A stretch of DNA of 42,613 bases from an uncultured Lachnospiraceae bacterium (GCA_944381395.1 CALWKY010000004.1:1-42613); one strand, 5' to 3'; numbered from the stretch's first letter, positions 1-8,219 are shown. Notes: a model not told the origin generated them from the sequence alone. A program made the numbers and translations.

Positions 1-1000
1 CGATAATACCATCGGATTTGAATCCCAGATTTACAGATACTTCTTCGTTGGAAACGCTGATAACAGTACCCTTTACTACATCACCTGTGTGCAGAGTCAC
101 CAAGGATGCGTCCAGCATCTGCTCAAAGGACATTTCCTCATTTCCGTTTTGTGCTGCATTGTCGAATGCTTCGTTCATAGTTACAATTACCTCCTTAATT
201 ATCGCAGGCGGTGTTGAGGCGCCCGCAGTTATACCTATTTTATCATCTTTTTCGAAATTATTCAACACTAAATCTGTAATTGTTTCAATATAATACGTAT
301 TTTTACAGTTTTTTTTGCAGATTTCTGCCAATTTTTGCGTATTAGAGCTGGTTTTATCCCCAATTACAATCATTTTATCGACAATTTTTGATAATTCATC
401 TGCTTCTTTTTGTCTTTTTTCCGTAGCAGAACAAATGGTATTATGCACTGTCAAACGGCTGGTCTTTTCCTGCAGCACAGACACAATTTCCAGGAATAAC
501 CCTTCCCGGAAAGTGGTTTGCACCACCAACGTATAGGGCTGCCCTGCATCCAATTCCAGCGCTTTTGCTTCCGCTACAGTATCCAGCACAATGGCGCTAT
601 TTTCACACCAACCATTGATTCCCATGACTTCCGGATGCACCCGGTTGCCTACAATGATAATATGATCGCCTTTTTCATTGGCTGCATACACCAATTTATG
701 GATCTTTTTTACAAAAGGGCAAGTGCCATCCAACACAGAAAGACCTCTATTTTCCAATCGATCATAAATTTCTTTGCCCACACCATGGGAGCGGATAATT
801 ACGGTGCCTTCTTCCATTTCCTCCGGCTGGGCAATCATATTTACACCATGGTTCTTCAAGTCCTCTGTCACCATTTTATTGTGGATCAAAGGACCTAAAG
901 TAGCCACTGTTTCTGTTTTTCCTTCTTGAGCATATGCTAAATCTATAGCCCGCTTTACGCCGAAACAAAATCCAGCAGAAGGTGCAACGGTTATCTTCAT
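1..1000 (-). CDS. ispH: IspH (HMB-PP reductase) fused to ribosomal protein S1, 3' end outside window
   Basis: The open frame starts at ATG 1000 and runs off the left edge, so 333 codons are visible. Residues 1-~280 are 4-hydroxy-3-methylbut-2-enyl diphosphate reductase, the last step of the MEP isoprenoid pathway. The three Fe-S ligand cysteines are visible: C12 in GFCFGV, C94 in TCPFV and C~189 in ICSATEKR. From about residue 300 the chain continues into an S1 RNA-binding domain (GDVVKGTVISV). This IspH-S1 fusion is known from many Clostridia, so it is not an assembly error. The start overlaps the plsC stop (ATGA), making this the last visible gene of the operon. The number of S1 repeats cannot be seen here. 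Confidence 0.95.
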   Translation of the reverse strand, partial: MKITVAPSAGFCFGVKRAIDLAYAQEGKTETVATLGPLIHNKMVTEDLKNHGVNMIAQPEEMEEGTVIIRSHGVGKEIYDRLENRGLSVLDGTCPFVKKIHKLVYAANEKGDHIIIVGNRVHPEVMGINGWCENSAIVLDTVAEAKALELDAGQPYTLVVQTTFREGLFLEIVSVLQEKTSRLTVHNTICSATEKRQKEADELSKIVDKMIVIGDKTSSNTQKLAEICKKNCKNTYYIETITDLVLNNFEKDDKIGITAGASTPPAIIKEVIVTMNEAFDNAAQNGNEEMSFEQMLDASLVTLHTGDVVKGTVISVSNEEVSVNLGFKSDGII

Positions 1001-1587
1001 TGTGCCTGATCCCTCATTTCGTAAATTGTCTGCATCGTTTTATCTGCAATCTCTTCCAGCATGGCTGCGCTTAATTTCTTGCCTTTATATTCATCCAGAT
1101 AAATAGGTTTGCCTACAGTCATGGTCAGCTTTTGGCGAAAGCCATATCTTCCGCTAATGGCAATCGGAATAATCGGCGCATCACCCTTCAAAGCAAAGAG
1201 GGCTACGCCACCCTTAGCATCAGCCTTTTCTCCATCTTTCACACGGGTACCCTCTGCAAAAACACCTAATAAATCCCCTTCTTTCAGGACCTTTAGCGCC
1301 TGTCGTACTGCTTTCATATCCATGGTAGCTTCCCGGTCTACTGGAAAAGAACCCAGATTCACTAAAATCTGCTTCACCACTGGTACAGAAAACAGTTCTT
1401 TCTTGGCAATAAAGCGAGGCATGCGATCTAAAAATACAGATACGGTCACGGGATCATAATTGCTTCTATGGTTACAGCAAAGAACGGCTGCCCCTTCTTT
1501 GGGGATGTTTTCCAAGCCTACCAAACGGAAGGAAAAAGCGATTTTATAATAAATACCAATTACAAATTTCAAAAAATGATACAGCAT
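997..1587 (-). CDS. plsC: 1-acyl-sn-glycerol-3-phosphate acyltransferase (PlsC family)
   Basis: A 196-residue membrane-associated acyltransferase that would add the second acyl chain to lysophosphatidate, giving phosphatidate. The family motifs are present: the catalytic HX4D block NHRSNYDP near residue 40, FPVDRE near residue 80 and the phosphate-binding FAEGTR near residue 110. The N-terminal ~25 residues are hydrophobic with aromatic residues, fitting membrane association. ATG 1587 is preferred over the in-frame GTG at 1596, because GGAG lies 8 bases before the ATG but abuts the GTG. It sits between cmk and ispH in a translationally coupled operon. Substrate specificity (acyl-ACP or acyl-CoA) cannot be read from sequence. 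Confidence 0.92.
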   Translation of the reverse strand: MLYHFLKFVIGIYYKIAFSFRLVGLENIPKEGAAVLCCNHRSNYDPVTVSVFLDRMPRFIAKKELFSVPVVKQILVNLGSFPVDREATMDMKAVRQALKVLKEGDLLGVFAEGTRVKDGEKADAKGGVALFALKGDAPIIPIAISGRYGFRQKLTMTVGKPIYLDEYKGKKLSAAMLEEIADKTMQTIYEMRDQAQ

Positions 1588-1592
1588 TTTCT

Positions 1593-2267
1593 TCACTCCA
1601 TTCTTTCTTTTGCCAATGCGATAATCCGCTGTGCCACTTCCTCGGCAGTCATAGATGTACTATCCAAGAAAACAGCATCCTCTGCCTGTACCAGCGGACT
1701 ATGGGTGCGGTGCATATCCTGCTCATCCCGCTGTCTGATCTGCTGGCAAATTTCTGCAAAATCCGCCGTTTCTCCACGCTCTGCCAATTCTCCCATGCGG
1801 CGGCGGGCACGTTCTTCCACGCCGGCATCCAGATAGATTTTCAAGGGTGCATCTGGCAATACTTTTGTACCAATATCTCTGCCGTCCATGACCACACTTA
1901 CATCTGCCGCCAAAGACTGCTGTAAACGTACCATACATTCCCGTACCGGAAGAAAAGTTCCAACACTGGAAGCGCCCTTACCAATTTCCGGCGTACGAAC
2001 CAAATCGGTTACATCTTCCCCTTCCAAAAATATATGCTGTTTTCCATCCAGCAGCTGTACATTCATCTGCAGTTTCGGCAGTGCTGCCACTACCTTTGCC
2101 TCATCCGTCCAATCAATTTGGTGCTTTCTGCAAAAATATGCTACAGTCCGATACATGGCACCTGTATCCATATACAGAAAACCCAACTCCCGTGCAACCA
2201 TTTTTGCCACAGTGCTTTTACCGGAGCCGGCAGGACCATCAATGGCTATGGTAAAATGTTTCACCAC
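1593..2267 (-). CDS. cmk: (d)CMP kinase
   Basis: A 224-residue cytidylate kinase that phosphorylates CMP and dCMP to the diphosphates using ATP. The N-terminal P-loop DGPAGSGKST (residues ~10-19), the MDTGAMYR segment and the DGRDIGT motif near residue 130 are diagnostic. The length is normal for the family. The start overlaps the stop of the upstream flavoprotein gene by a few bases, and the end lies just before plsC, so expression is coupled. The order cmk-plsC-ispH/rpsA is a common arrangement in Clostridia. Confidence 0.97.
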   Translation of the reverse strand: MVKHFTIAIDGPAGSGKSTVAKMVARELGFLYMDTGAMYRTVAYFCRKHQIDWTDEAKVVAALPKLQMNVQLLDGKQHIFLEGEDVTDLVRTPEIGKGASSVGTFLPVRECMVRLQQSLAADVSVVMDGRDIGTKVLPDAPLKIYLDAGVEERARRRMGELAERGETADFAEICQQIRQRDEQDMHRTHSPLVQAEDAVFLDSTSMTAEEVAQRIIALAKERME

Positions 2268-3511
2268 AATTTCCCCCTATCTTCCAATACGTATTCTCCT
2301 GCTGCATAGCCGGTAGAAAACGCAATTTGTAAATTAAACCCGCCGGTATAACCATCCACATCCAGTACTTCCCCCGCAAAGTACAGTCCTTTGACCAGCT
2401 TACTTTCCATAGTTGTAGGATCAATCTGGTCCGTATCAATACCGCCGCAGGTTACCACTGCTTCATGATATCCTGTCACACCTGTAATGGTCAGCGTAAA
2501 ATCCTTCAGCAGCTTTACCAGTCGTTTCCGTTCTTCCTTGGTAATGGCATTGACCTTCTTCTCCGCCGGAATCTGGGACAGTTCCACAATGACAGGAATC
2601 ATCTTTTTGGGCAGCAGATCATCCAAAGCATTCGAAAACTGTTTATTGGCGTATTTCTCAAAATCCCGCAGGACACGAGCATCCAGTTTTTTCTCATCCA
2701 GTGCCGGTTTCAGGTCAATATGCAAGAAAAATGTTTCCTGAGGGCGCACTGTCACATGACGGCTGCCGCTTAAAATCACGGGACCAGACACGCCATAGTG
2801 GGTAAACAGAAGCTCTCCAAAATCATCATATACTTTTTTCCCTTTAGCATCCTTCATCACTACAGCGACATTTTTCAGACTCAAGCCCATCAGTTCGCCG
2901 CACCAGCTTTCTGCCGCTTTCAGCGGTACCAAAGAAGGAAACAGCGGTGTAACTGTATGTCCCGTCTTTTTTGCAAAACGATAGCCATCCCCCGTAGATC
3001 CAGTACCGGGATAGGACAGACCTCCCGTGCAAACAATCACTGCGTCAGCAAAAAATTCTTTGCCGTTTTCCAAACGGATGCCTTTTGCTACGCCGTCTTC
3101 TACCAATACTTCAATGACATTGCTTTCCAAATGAAGATGAACCCCATTTTGCTTCATGTACTTTTCCAGTGCCAAAACAACATCTATAGCATGGTCAGAA
3201 ACAGGGAACACTCTGCCGCCCCGTTCTACCTTAGTTTCCATACCCAGACGATGGAAAAAGTCTCTCGTTGCCTGGCTATCTAACAGAGAAAAAGCGCTAT
3301 ACATAAAATAAGGGCTACCGGGAATGTTTTCCAAAAAAGTATCCAGATCGCCGTCATTGGTTAAATTGCAGCGACCCTTTCCTGTAATAAGGATTTTTTT
3401 CCCCAGCCGGTTATTTTTCTCAAATAAATGGACAGTATGTCCTTTTTCTGCCGCATGCCCGGCTGCCATCATGCCGGCGGCACCGCCGCCTAAAACGATT
3501 ACTTTCCCCAT
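2261..3511 (-). CDS. NAD(P)/FAD-dependent oxidoreductase, HI0933 (BaiN/YhiN-like) family
   Basis: A 416-residue flavoprotein. Its N terminus, VIVLGGGAAGMMAAGHAAEKG, is a Rossmann FAD-binding fold, followed by LGKKILITGKGRCNLTN, typical of the HI0933 family. A C-terminal FAD motif (YFAGEVLDVDGYTGGFNLQ) completes the site. Physiological substrates are unknown for most members; one clostridial member, BaiN, was assigned to bile-acid dehydroxylation, but that cannot be transferred here. I chose ATG 3511 instead of the upstream in-frame start because an AGGGG-type ribosome site precedes it and it falls 1 base after the previous stop. The longer reading would overlap the phosphatase gene by about 50 bases. 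Confidence 0.88.
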   Translation of the reverse strand: MGKVIVLGGGAAGMMAAGHAAEKGHTVHLFEKNNRLGKKILITGKGRCNLTNDGDLDTFLENIPGSPYFMYSAFSLLDSQATRDFFHRLGMETKVERGGRVFPVSDHAIDVVLALEKYMKQNGVHLHLESNVIEVLVEDGVAKGIRLENGKEFFADAVIVCTGGLSYPGTGSTGDGYRFAKKTGHTVTPLFPSLVPLKAAESWCGELMGLSLKNVAVVMKDAKGKKVYDDFGELLFTHYGVSGPVILSGSRHVTVRPQETFFLHIDLKPALDEKKLDARVLRDFEKYANKQFSNALDDLLPKKMIPVIVELSQIPAEKKVNAITKEERKRLVKLLKDFTLTITGVTGYHEAVVTCGGIDTDQIDPTTMESKLVKGLYFAGEVLDVDGYTGGFNLQIAFSTGYAAGEYVLEDRGKLW

Positions 3512-3512
3512 A

Positions 3513-4154
3513 TTAAACCCCTTTTTCCTCATAATACAGCGCTTCCAGATGCGCTTTATCATTCAGACCTGTCAAACGCAGTTTGCCGTTTTCCATCACA
3601 TCCAAGGTGGTAATGGAAGTATTGCTCATCCATGTCTTACGGTAGAAACTTTTATCTACTTCCAATGCCAGCACCAGCATAATCCGCAACAGACCGCCAT
3701 GGCTGACAATGGCTACACGCTGACCTTCGTGCTTTTCCATTAACTGGCGCAGTCCTTCCAGCGCACGGTCACCCGCTTTATGGAAAGAACCCTCTCCGGG
3801 AATTTGGGCATCAAAGGGATCCGCATAAAACGCCCGATAGGTATCTCCATACATCTCCTCCAACTCGGCAATGGTATGCCCTTCCCACTCGCCTAAATTG
3901 ATCTCCTTAAAATGTTCGTCAATCTCCATAGGGATTCCAGTGATGCGGCTGATGGGCTCCGCTGTCTGGATTGCCCGACGCAAAGGAGAAACATACAGCG
4001 CATCCAGAGGCAGTCTGCGAAAACGTTGACCCAATGCCTCTGCCTGTTCTTTGCCTGCATCAGAGAGGGCAATATCACTCCATCCCTGATATCTTTTTTC
4101 TTTATTCCAGTCCGTCTGTCCATGACGAATCAAATAGAATCTGGTTTTTGCCAT
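3513..4154 (-). CDS. Histidine phosphatase family protein (phosphoglycerate mutase-like)
   Basis: A 213-residue member of the histidine phosphatase superfamily. The catalytic RHG motif is near the N terminus (LIRHGQTDWN), and the second catalytic histidine is in VSHGGLLR near residue 150. The acidic residue in the INLGEWEG segment also fits. The length and the QTDWN context match the cobalamin phosphatase CobC or GpmB-like groups, so the substrate is uncertain: alpha-ribazole phosphate, a phosphoglycerate or another sugar phosphate are all possible. It is first in the operon, with AAAGGACGG five bases before its ATG and a promoter at 4193-4221. Confidence 0.85.
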   Translation of the reverse strand: MAKTRFYLIRHGQTDWNKEKRYQGWSDIALSDAGKEQAEALGQRFRRLPLDALYVSPLRRAIQTAEPISRITGIPMEIDEHFKEINLGEWEGHTIAELEEMYGDTYRAFYADPFDAQIPGEGSFHKAGDRALEGLRQLMEKHEGQRVAIVSHGGLLRIMLVLALEVDKSFYRKTWMSNTSITTLDVMENGKLRLTGLNDKAHLEALYYEEKGV

Positions 4155-4192
4155 TATGTCCGTCCTTTCTATGAATTTCTGCCTATTTTTTT

Positions 4193-4221
4193 ATTATATG
4201 TATAAAAACAGTATCTTTCAA
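4193..4221 (-). promoter_or_regulatory. Sigma-A-type promoter of the phosphatase-to-ispH operon
   Basis: On the minus strand TTGAAA (4216-4221), a 17-base spacer and a perfect TATAAT (4193-4198) lie about 40 bases before the first start codon of the operon. The fit to the housekeeping consensus is close. Confidence 0.7.
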
Positions 4222-4419
4222 GTGGGAATGCCCCAGATCCTTTTTTAAGGAAGGTAATGATATCCAAAAAATTGAAAACTCCCGTCATTTTAACAAAATA
4301 CCTACCTGTAAATATATCGAAAAGGACAGCCATTTTCTTACATGAAAACAGCCTCTCCGGTTGATGGTATTCAATCATTTCATTTGGTGGTCAATCCCCC
4401 GCTAAATGGGAAGTTGTCG

Positions 4420-4845
4420 TTAGAATATCCCAACGCTAAACTCTTCTGGATATTGTTCCATTACCTGCTCAAAAAATTCTATATCCGCATCGGCTATGAT
4501 ATCTATTACCATCTCTGTCCCGTAATGCCCGCTCCAAATATCGCATAAATTATTTGCCACATGAATTGTAAAGTATTTTGTCATTTTGTTATATGTGCTT
4601 TTATCGGTAGGCTCTTCTGTCAGCAATTTTTCAAGCATTTCTTTTGTTACCATTCCTTTGATGGATACTTCGTATTTATCATCAATGGCAGTACCATATA
4701 AAGAAGCTTCCCGAATTTCGGCGGTTTCTTCTCTCCAGCAGCGAATTTCAAATGTATCTCCGACTCTTATAAAATGTTCCATTATCTTTTTCCACCATTG
4801 TGATGAAATAGAATGATCGATCATTTGAACACCAAATTGCTTCAT
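4420..4845 (-). CDS. Hypothetical protein, 141 aa
   Basis: I do not recognise this family. The gene has a clear GGAGG seven bases before ATG 4845 and reads as a soluble, acidic, mixed alpha/beta protein. Notable are WWKK near residue 18, several Trp/Cys residues (CWREET, CDIWSGHYG) and an acidic C-terminal third. It has no signal peptide or membrane segment. It stands alone on the minus strand, with its own upstream intergenic region and no operon partner. The good ribosome site and normal protein composition make it likely real. Confidence 0.6.
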   Translation of the reverse strand: MKQFGVQMIDHSISSQWWKKIMEHFIRVGDTFEIRCWREETAEIREASLYGTAIDDKYEVSIKGMVTKEMLEKLLTEEPTDKSTYNKMTKYFTIHVANNLCDIWSGHYGTEMVIDIIADADIEFFEQVMEQYPEEFSVGIF

Positions 4846-5157
4846 AATATGTCCTCCACTTCCGCTGTCGCTTTCGCAATGTCATTTTGAGAAAATGATA
4901 CCATGAAGCTGCAAACAAAGCCATGTCATTTCGACCTGTCAGTATGGCTTTTTCTTTGATAGACCACAGTATATATTCTCGCCATAAAATCTTTTCGTTT
5001 TAACTTACCATATCTATAGGATGCCTACAAAACCAGCGTCTTCGTCATCCGTGCTTCACGAAACCGTCAGAGTTTTCTCCATCATTGCTTTTCTTAAAAA
5101 AGGACTGTCCCGGTTTCCCCTGCCGTTATATATAAAAAAAGACAGGCATTAAGCAGG
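4846..5157. other. Intergenic region without a gene
   Basis: No convincing coding frame was seen. It contains a loose hairpin at about 4917-4956 (AAAGCCAT paired with ATGGCTTT, loop ~18 bases, T-run on the plus side) with no upstream plus-strand gene to terminate. The right end grades into repeat copy A. Confidence 0.5.
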
Positions 5158-5313
5158 CTCTCCTTAAAATACATGGGTTTTCTTATTTCTTGATTTCTTA
5201 AAAGGAGGGGAACCGCGATGGATATCTTCCTAAGAAAACAATGCCGATAAAAATAAAATCGCGGGGATTTTTTGTGTTGCAAAGATTCCCGCGATTATTG
5301 TTTTCTTATGAAG
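5158..5313. repeat. Dispersed hairpin repeat, copy A
   Basis: First of three related non-coding elements (others at 10994-11130 and 26342-26482). Shared landmarks are ctctcctt at the left end, gatttcttaa (5192), a GC-rich block ending in cgcgat, aagaaaac followed by aatgc (5232), an inner hairpin, then gttttcttatgaag (5300-5313). The outer aagaaaac/gttttctt arms are inverted repeats. The inner stem here is AATCGCGGG paired with CCCGCGATT (about 5257-5296). Read on the minus strand, the inner stem is followed by a T-rich tract, so it may end transcription from the Nudix gene. Confidence 0.7.
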
Positions 5314-5320
5314 CTGTCCC

Positions 5321-5770
5321 CTACACCTGTCTATCTTTATTTCTTTTTTCTGTCTGCACTGCATCCAATGCTTCCAGCAGTTGATACCGCATCCAACGGG
5401 GCAGAGTGCTTTCCAGAATCTGTTGGCGGTTCATCCAATGATATTTATCATGTTCTTTACTTAAAACCACATCTCCCGCTTCATAACGGCACAGATATGT
5501 AATGATACATAAATGGACAAAGGATTTTAGCACATCATACGTAGAAAAAGGACGCAGGATTTCTATCTGCAAGGAAGTCTCCTCTGTAATTTCCCGCCGC
5601 AAGCCTTCTTCACAGCGCTCATTATAGTGCAAACCACCGCCGGGCAAATCCCACTTCTCCCGTTTATTGAGAAAACTGGCTTTCATCTCCGCCGGAGAGC
5701 GGTGCAAGACCAGCACCTGATCTTCTCGTACAATGATTCCTTTGACCGCAATGGAATAATCATGCTTCAT
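5321..5770 (-). CDS. Nudix hydrolase
   Basis: A 149-residue Nudix protein that would hydrolyse a nucleoside diphosphate linked to another group. The Nudix box is visible at residues ~50-72: GGLHYNE followed seven residues later by REITEE. The usual glycine after the EE pair is replaced by Ser (EETSLQI), a tolerated variation. Substrate cannot be predicted. ATG 5770 is chosen over an in-frame GTG at 5779, which is only two bases from the purine-rich ribosome site. It follows hslO by 17 bases and is probably the last gene of a three-gene operon with the methyltransferase and hslO. Confidence 0.88.
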   Translation of the reverse strand: MKHDYSIAVKGIIVREDQVLVLHRSPAEMKASFLNKREKWDLPGGGLHYNERCEEGLRREITEETSLQIEILRPFSTYDVLKSFVHLCIITYLCRYEAGDVVLSKEHDKYHWMNRQQILESTLPRWMRYQLLEALDAVQTEKRNKDRQV

Positions 5771-5787
5771 AGGTATCACTGCCTTTC

Positions 5788-6666
5788 TTACTTTGCCGCT
5801 TCCAGCAGTGCTTTCAGTTCCTCTTCTGTAAAGTCATATTCTTTCCCGCAGAAGTGGCAGTGTAAATTTGCCTTATGATCTTCCCGGATCATTTTTTCCA
5901 GTTCTTCTTTTCCGATACTGATCAGAGCTTTGGAAACCCGCTCTCTGCTGCAGTTGCAGTAGTAAGAAGGGGTAATCTTGTCTAAAATATGCAGGTCCAT
6001 ATCCCCTAAAATCATTTCCAAAACATCCTCAGGCGTCTTGCCCATATCCAAAAGGTCTGTCATATAGGGAATGGTATTAAGGCGCTGTTCCAGCTTAGAG
6101 ATCATTTCCTCCGTTGCTTCCGGCATCAGCTGAATGATAAAGCCGCCCGCCTGACGGATGCTGGTATTGGTGTCCACCAGTACACCCAGACCAACAGAAG
6201 AAGGTGTCTGCTCACTCTGGGCAAAATAATAGGTCAAATCTTCCGCGATCTCACCGCTAACCAGCTGAATTCTTCCTGCATAAGGTTCTTTCAGACCAAT
6301 ATCTTTAATGACGCTGAGATAGCCTTCCCCAATGGCTCCGCCTACATCCAGTTTACCAGGGTATTTTTCCGGGATATCCACACCGGGATTAAATACATAG
6401 CCTTTTACTCTGCCATGGCAGTCACCGGATACCACAATTCCCTTCAAAGGACCAAGGCAGCGAATCTGCAGTGTCAATAAATCGCTTTCTCCCTTTAACA
6501 TGGTTCCCATCATAGCTGCTGCTGTCAGCATTCTGCCCAATGCTGCAGAAGCTACCGGGGAAGTATGATGAATCTCTCTTGCATGCTGTACCAGTTCACT
6601 GGTAGTAGCGGCATAAGCACGGATAGCACCGTTTCCTGCCGTTGCGCAAATTACATAATCACCCAT
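5788..6666 (-). CDS. hslO: Redox-regulated chaperone Hsp33
   Basis: A 292-residue Hsp33 holdase, a cytosolic chaperone activated by oxidative unfolding. The C-terminal zinc redox switch is intact: a CNC pair near residue 237 and HCHFCGKEY near residue 270, i.e. the CXC and CXXC motifs. The N-terminal substrate-binding domain contains the family segment VASAALGRML and a Gly-rich VVSGDCHGRVKGYV region. GGAGG lies before ATG 6666. It lies between a SAM methyltransferase and a Nudix hydrolase in one operon, a damage-control-like set. Confidence 0.96.
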   Translation of the reverse strand: MGDYVICATAGNGAIRAYAATTSELVQHAREIHHTSPVASAALGRMLTAAAMMGTMLKGESDLLTLQIRCLGPLKGIVVSGDCHGRVKGYVFNPGVDIPEKYPGKLDVGGAIGEGYLSVIKDIGLKEPYAGRIQLVSGEIAEDLTYYFAQSEQTPSSVGLGVLVDTNTSIRQAGGFIIQLMPEATEEMISKLEQRLNTIPYMTDLLDMGKTPEDVLEMILGDMDLHILDKITPSYYCNCSRERVSKALISIGKEELEKMIREDHKANLHCHFCGKEYDFTEEELKALLEAAK

Positions 6667-6685
6667 TGTTTTTATCCTCCAAATC

Positions 6686-7441
6686 TTATTTTTTTGTCGC
6701 TACAAAGAAAATACGCTCACTTTGATCCGTAGGCGCATCAAATGTATACCCATCATAAAGAGCCAGCAAGGTAAGCCCTGCCTCATTCAGCAGATGTACC
6801 ACCCGTTCCGGCGCATATGCCTTTTCATAGTGAAATTCCTCGGAGCGGCTATAACGTCCATCCATTTCTTTTTGAAACAAATTCACCGCATATTCATTGA
6901 TCTGTTCTTCTTCGTCATAATAATTTTCCCAAATATAAACTGCATCTTCCGTGGTAGAGGCATAAGTATTCTGTCCATATACTTCACGGAAACGATATTC
7001 TGTATTCATATCGAATATCAACAAACCGCCCTGGCGCAGGTTTTCCTTACAGGCAGTAAATGCTGCCGATAAATCAACTTCTTCTGTCAAATAATTCATA
7101 CAGTCCATAAGGCTAATGATAGCATCTTGCTCTTCCGGCAAAGAAAACTCACACATATCCATACCGTACAGTGCAACGGGCAGCTCTTCTGATTGGCATT
7201 TTTGGTCCGCCATGGCAAGCATTTCTTCAGAAAGGTCAATTCCAGTCATGGTATAGCCTTTTTTTGCCAGTCTAATCAATACACTGCCTGTCCCACAGCC
7301 TAAATCTGTGATCCGTTCCGGCTGTACCCCAAACTTGTTCCAGATTTCTTCCAAATAAGAAACCCATTGGTCATAGTCTATTTCATCCATAAAAATATCA
7401 TAAATCTGTGCCAATCCTTCATAGGCTTCCATTTGTGCCAT
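6686..7441 (-). CDS. Class I SAM-dependent methyltransferase
   Basis: A 251-residue Rossmann methyltransferase. Motif I is ITDLGCGTGSVLIRLAKKG at about residues 42-60, followed by the acidic end of strand 2 (MTGIDLSEEML) and the ISLMDCMNYL motif IV region. The small N-terminal helix (YDIFMDEIDYDQW) is typical of YqeM/YrrT-like uncharacterised methyltransferases. The acceptor substrate is unknown. An AGGAGG ribosome site precedes ATG 7441. It is the first gene of the methyltransferase-hslO-Nudix operon; the next start is 19 bases downstream. Confidence 0.9.
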   Translation of the reverse strand: MAQMEAYEGLAQIYDIFMDEIDYDQWVSYLEEIWNKFGVQPERITDLGCGTGSVLIRLAKKGYTMTGIDLSEEMLAMADQKCQSEELPVALYGMDMCEFSLPEEQDAIISLMDCMNYLTEEVDLSAAFTACKENLRQGGLLIFDMNTEYRFREVYGQNTYASTTEDAVYIWENYYDEEEQINEYAVNLFQKEMDGRYSRSEEFHYEKAYAPERVVHLLNEAGLTLLALYDGYTFDAPTDQSERIFFVATKK

Positions 7442-7555
7442 TTTTCCACCTCCTGGTCGCAGAACATAAGCTGTATTATTTTATCATAAAAAAATAAAAA
7501 AGAAAAGTCTTTCTCTCCAGCATTCCTATTTCTCCAAAGTGTCCTCAAAAACAGC

Positions 7556-7586
7556 AAAAAAGCAGGACCTCCTTTAGGATCCTGCT
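7556..7586 (-). terminator. Intrinsic terminator of the SASP gene
   Basis: Minus-strand hairpin with GCAGGATC pairing GGTCCTGC (one wobble) around a short loop, followed by six T. It lies about 12 bases after the SASP stop codon. Confidence 0.8.
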
Positions 7587-7597
7587 TTCTATCCGTT

Positions 7598-7816
7598 TTA
7601 TATTTCCTTTGGTTCCTTTGTCTGGCCGGACCCAGCCGCTTTCTTTTTTGCCTGATTCCGGCTGCGGACCACACCGCCGATTCTGCCACTTTCCCGGGAT
7701 GTAAGCCCTTTCCAGCCTACTTTTTGCACTTTTTCTAACAAGCCCAGCTCTTCCGCCACTTCCAGCTTCATTTGTAATGCCTTTTTCTGTGCTTCTGTCA
7801 GTTCCTTTTTTGCCAT
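7598..7816 (-). CDS. Small acid-soluble spore protein, alpha/beta type
   Basis: A 72-residue protein. Its middle matches the alpha/beta SASP signature: KLEVAEELGLLEKV, then WKGLTSRESGRIGGVV, i.e. the GPR protease-sensitive E-A-E-G region and the DNA-binding GxIGG motif. These proteins coat spore DNA and are degraded at germination. The C-terminal tail is Lys/Gln/Gly-rich and longer than usual. The ribosome site AAGGTG lies seven bases before ATG 7816. A sigma-G-like promoter lies upstream and a terminator follows, so it is a monocistronic late-sporulation gene. This is the strongest evidence that the host forms spores. Confidence 0.88.
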   Translation of the reverse strand: MAKKELTEAQKKALQMKLEVAEELGLLEKVQKVGWKGLTSRESGRIGGVVRSRNQAKKKAAGSGQTKEPKEI

Positions 7817-7847
7817 TTGTATTCACCTTCCTTTCATACCATAAAAG

Positions 7848-7876
7848 TAGTATGCACATTTTTTCTAAAACTATTT
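7848..7876 (-). promoter_or_regulatory. Candidate sigma-G promoter of the SASP gene
   Basis: On the minus strand CATACTA (7848-7854) matches the sigma-G -10 consensus CATnHTA exactly. AAATA (7872-7876), 17 bases upstream, matches four of five positions of the -35 consensus GHATR. The start codon is about 32 bases downstream of the -10. The -35 overlaps the divergent asd promoter. Confidence 0.55.
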
Positions 7877-7903
7877 GACAAGGTATAGGTTTCGTGATAG
7901 ACT
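7875..7903 (+). promoter_or_regulatory. Sigma-A promoter of the lysine riboswitch/asd operon
   Basis: Perfect TTGACA (7875-7880), a 17-base spacer and TAGACT (7898-7903). Transcription would start around 7910, exactly at the foot of the riboswitch P1 stem. Confidence 0.8.
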
Positions 7904-7910
7904 GAAACAA

Positions 7911-8088
7911 ATTGAAGTAGAGGTGCAATTTTCAAGAGTATGTCGGCGGATGTCATAAGGGATGCGAGAGGTCGGCAAAAAGGGAAAATTGCCGAAGAAA
8001 GTCTGCGCCTTTATCGTATGCTTTCTGGTTGTGCGGTTAAGAGCCGTATGACTGTCATCGGAAGAAATCTGATGGAGCGCTACTCGAA
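7911..8088 (+). promoter_or_regulatory. Lysine riboswitch (L box) aptamer
   Basis: The conserved L-box elements appear in order: AGTAGAGGTGC (7916), AAGAGTAT (7934), GGGATGCGAGAGG (7969), GCCGAAG (7991) and the closing GGAGCGCTACT (8074-8084). AGTAG at 7916-7920 pairs with CTACT at 8080-8084 to form P1. Lysine binding would stabilise this fold and favour the downstream terminator, lowering asd-dapA-dapB expression. The downstream genes make lysine and diaminopimelate, which fits this ligand. Confidence 0.93.
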
Positions 8089-8133
8089 TATTTTTCCCAA
8101 TTGATTCTAAATTCTAAATGGGGAAGATTTTCT

Positions 8134-8159
8134 TGTCGGCGCCGGCCGGCATTTTTTTT
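8134..8159 (+). terminator. Riboswitch expression-platform terminator
   Basis: TGTCGGC and GCCGGCA form a 7-bp GC-rich stem with loop GCCG, followed directly by eight T. Another weaker pairing (TTTTCCC at ~8090 with GGGGAAG at ~8119) lies between aptamer and terminator and could belong to the alternative fold. Confidence 0.88.
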
Positions 8160-8219
8160 GCCATTTTCCTTTACTTCTGGAATAGGATAAAACAAACAGC
8201 TTAAGGAGTGGAGAAAATT

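Noticed and set aside
4169..4378. 69-codon minus-strand frame upstream of the phosphatase gene
   Set aside because: It overlaps the good operon promoter at 4193-4221, lacks a ribosome site and resembles no protein I know.
5094..5282. 62-codon minus-strand frame
   Set aside because: It lies within repeat copy A, and its reading frame simply follows the repeat.
7545..7928. Long frame overlapping the SASP gene on the same strand
   Set aside because: It is a shifted frame of the SASP gene; the SASP frame has the ribosome site, family motif, promoter and terminator.
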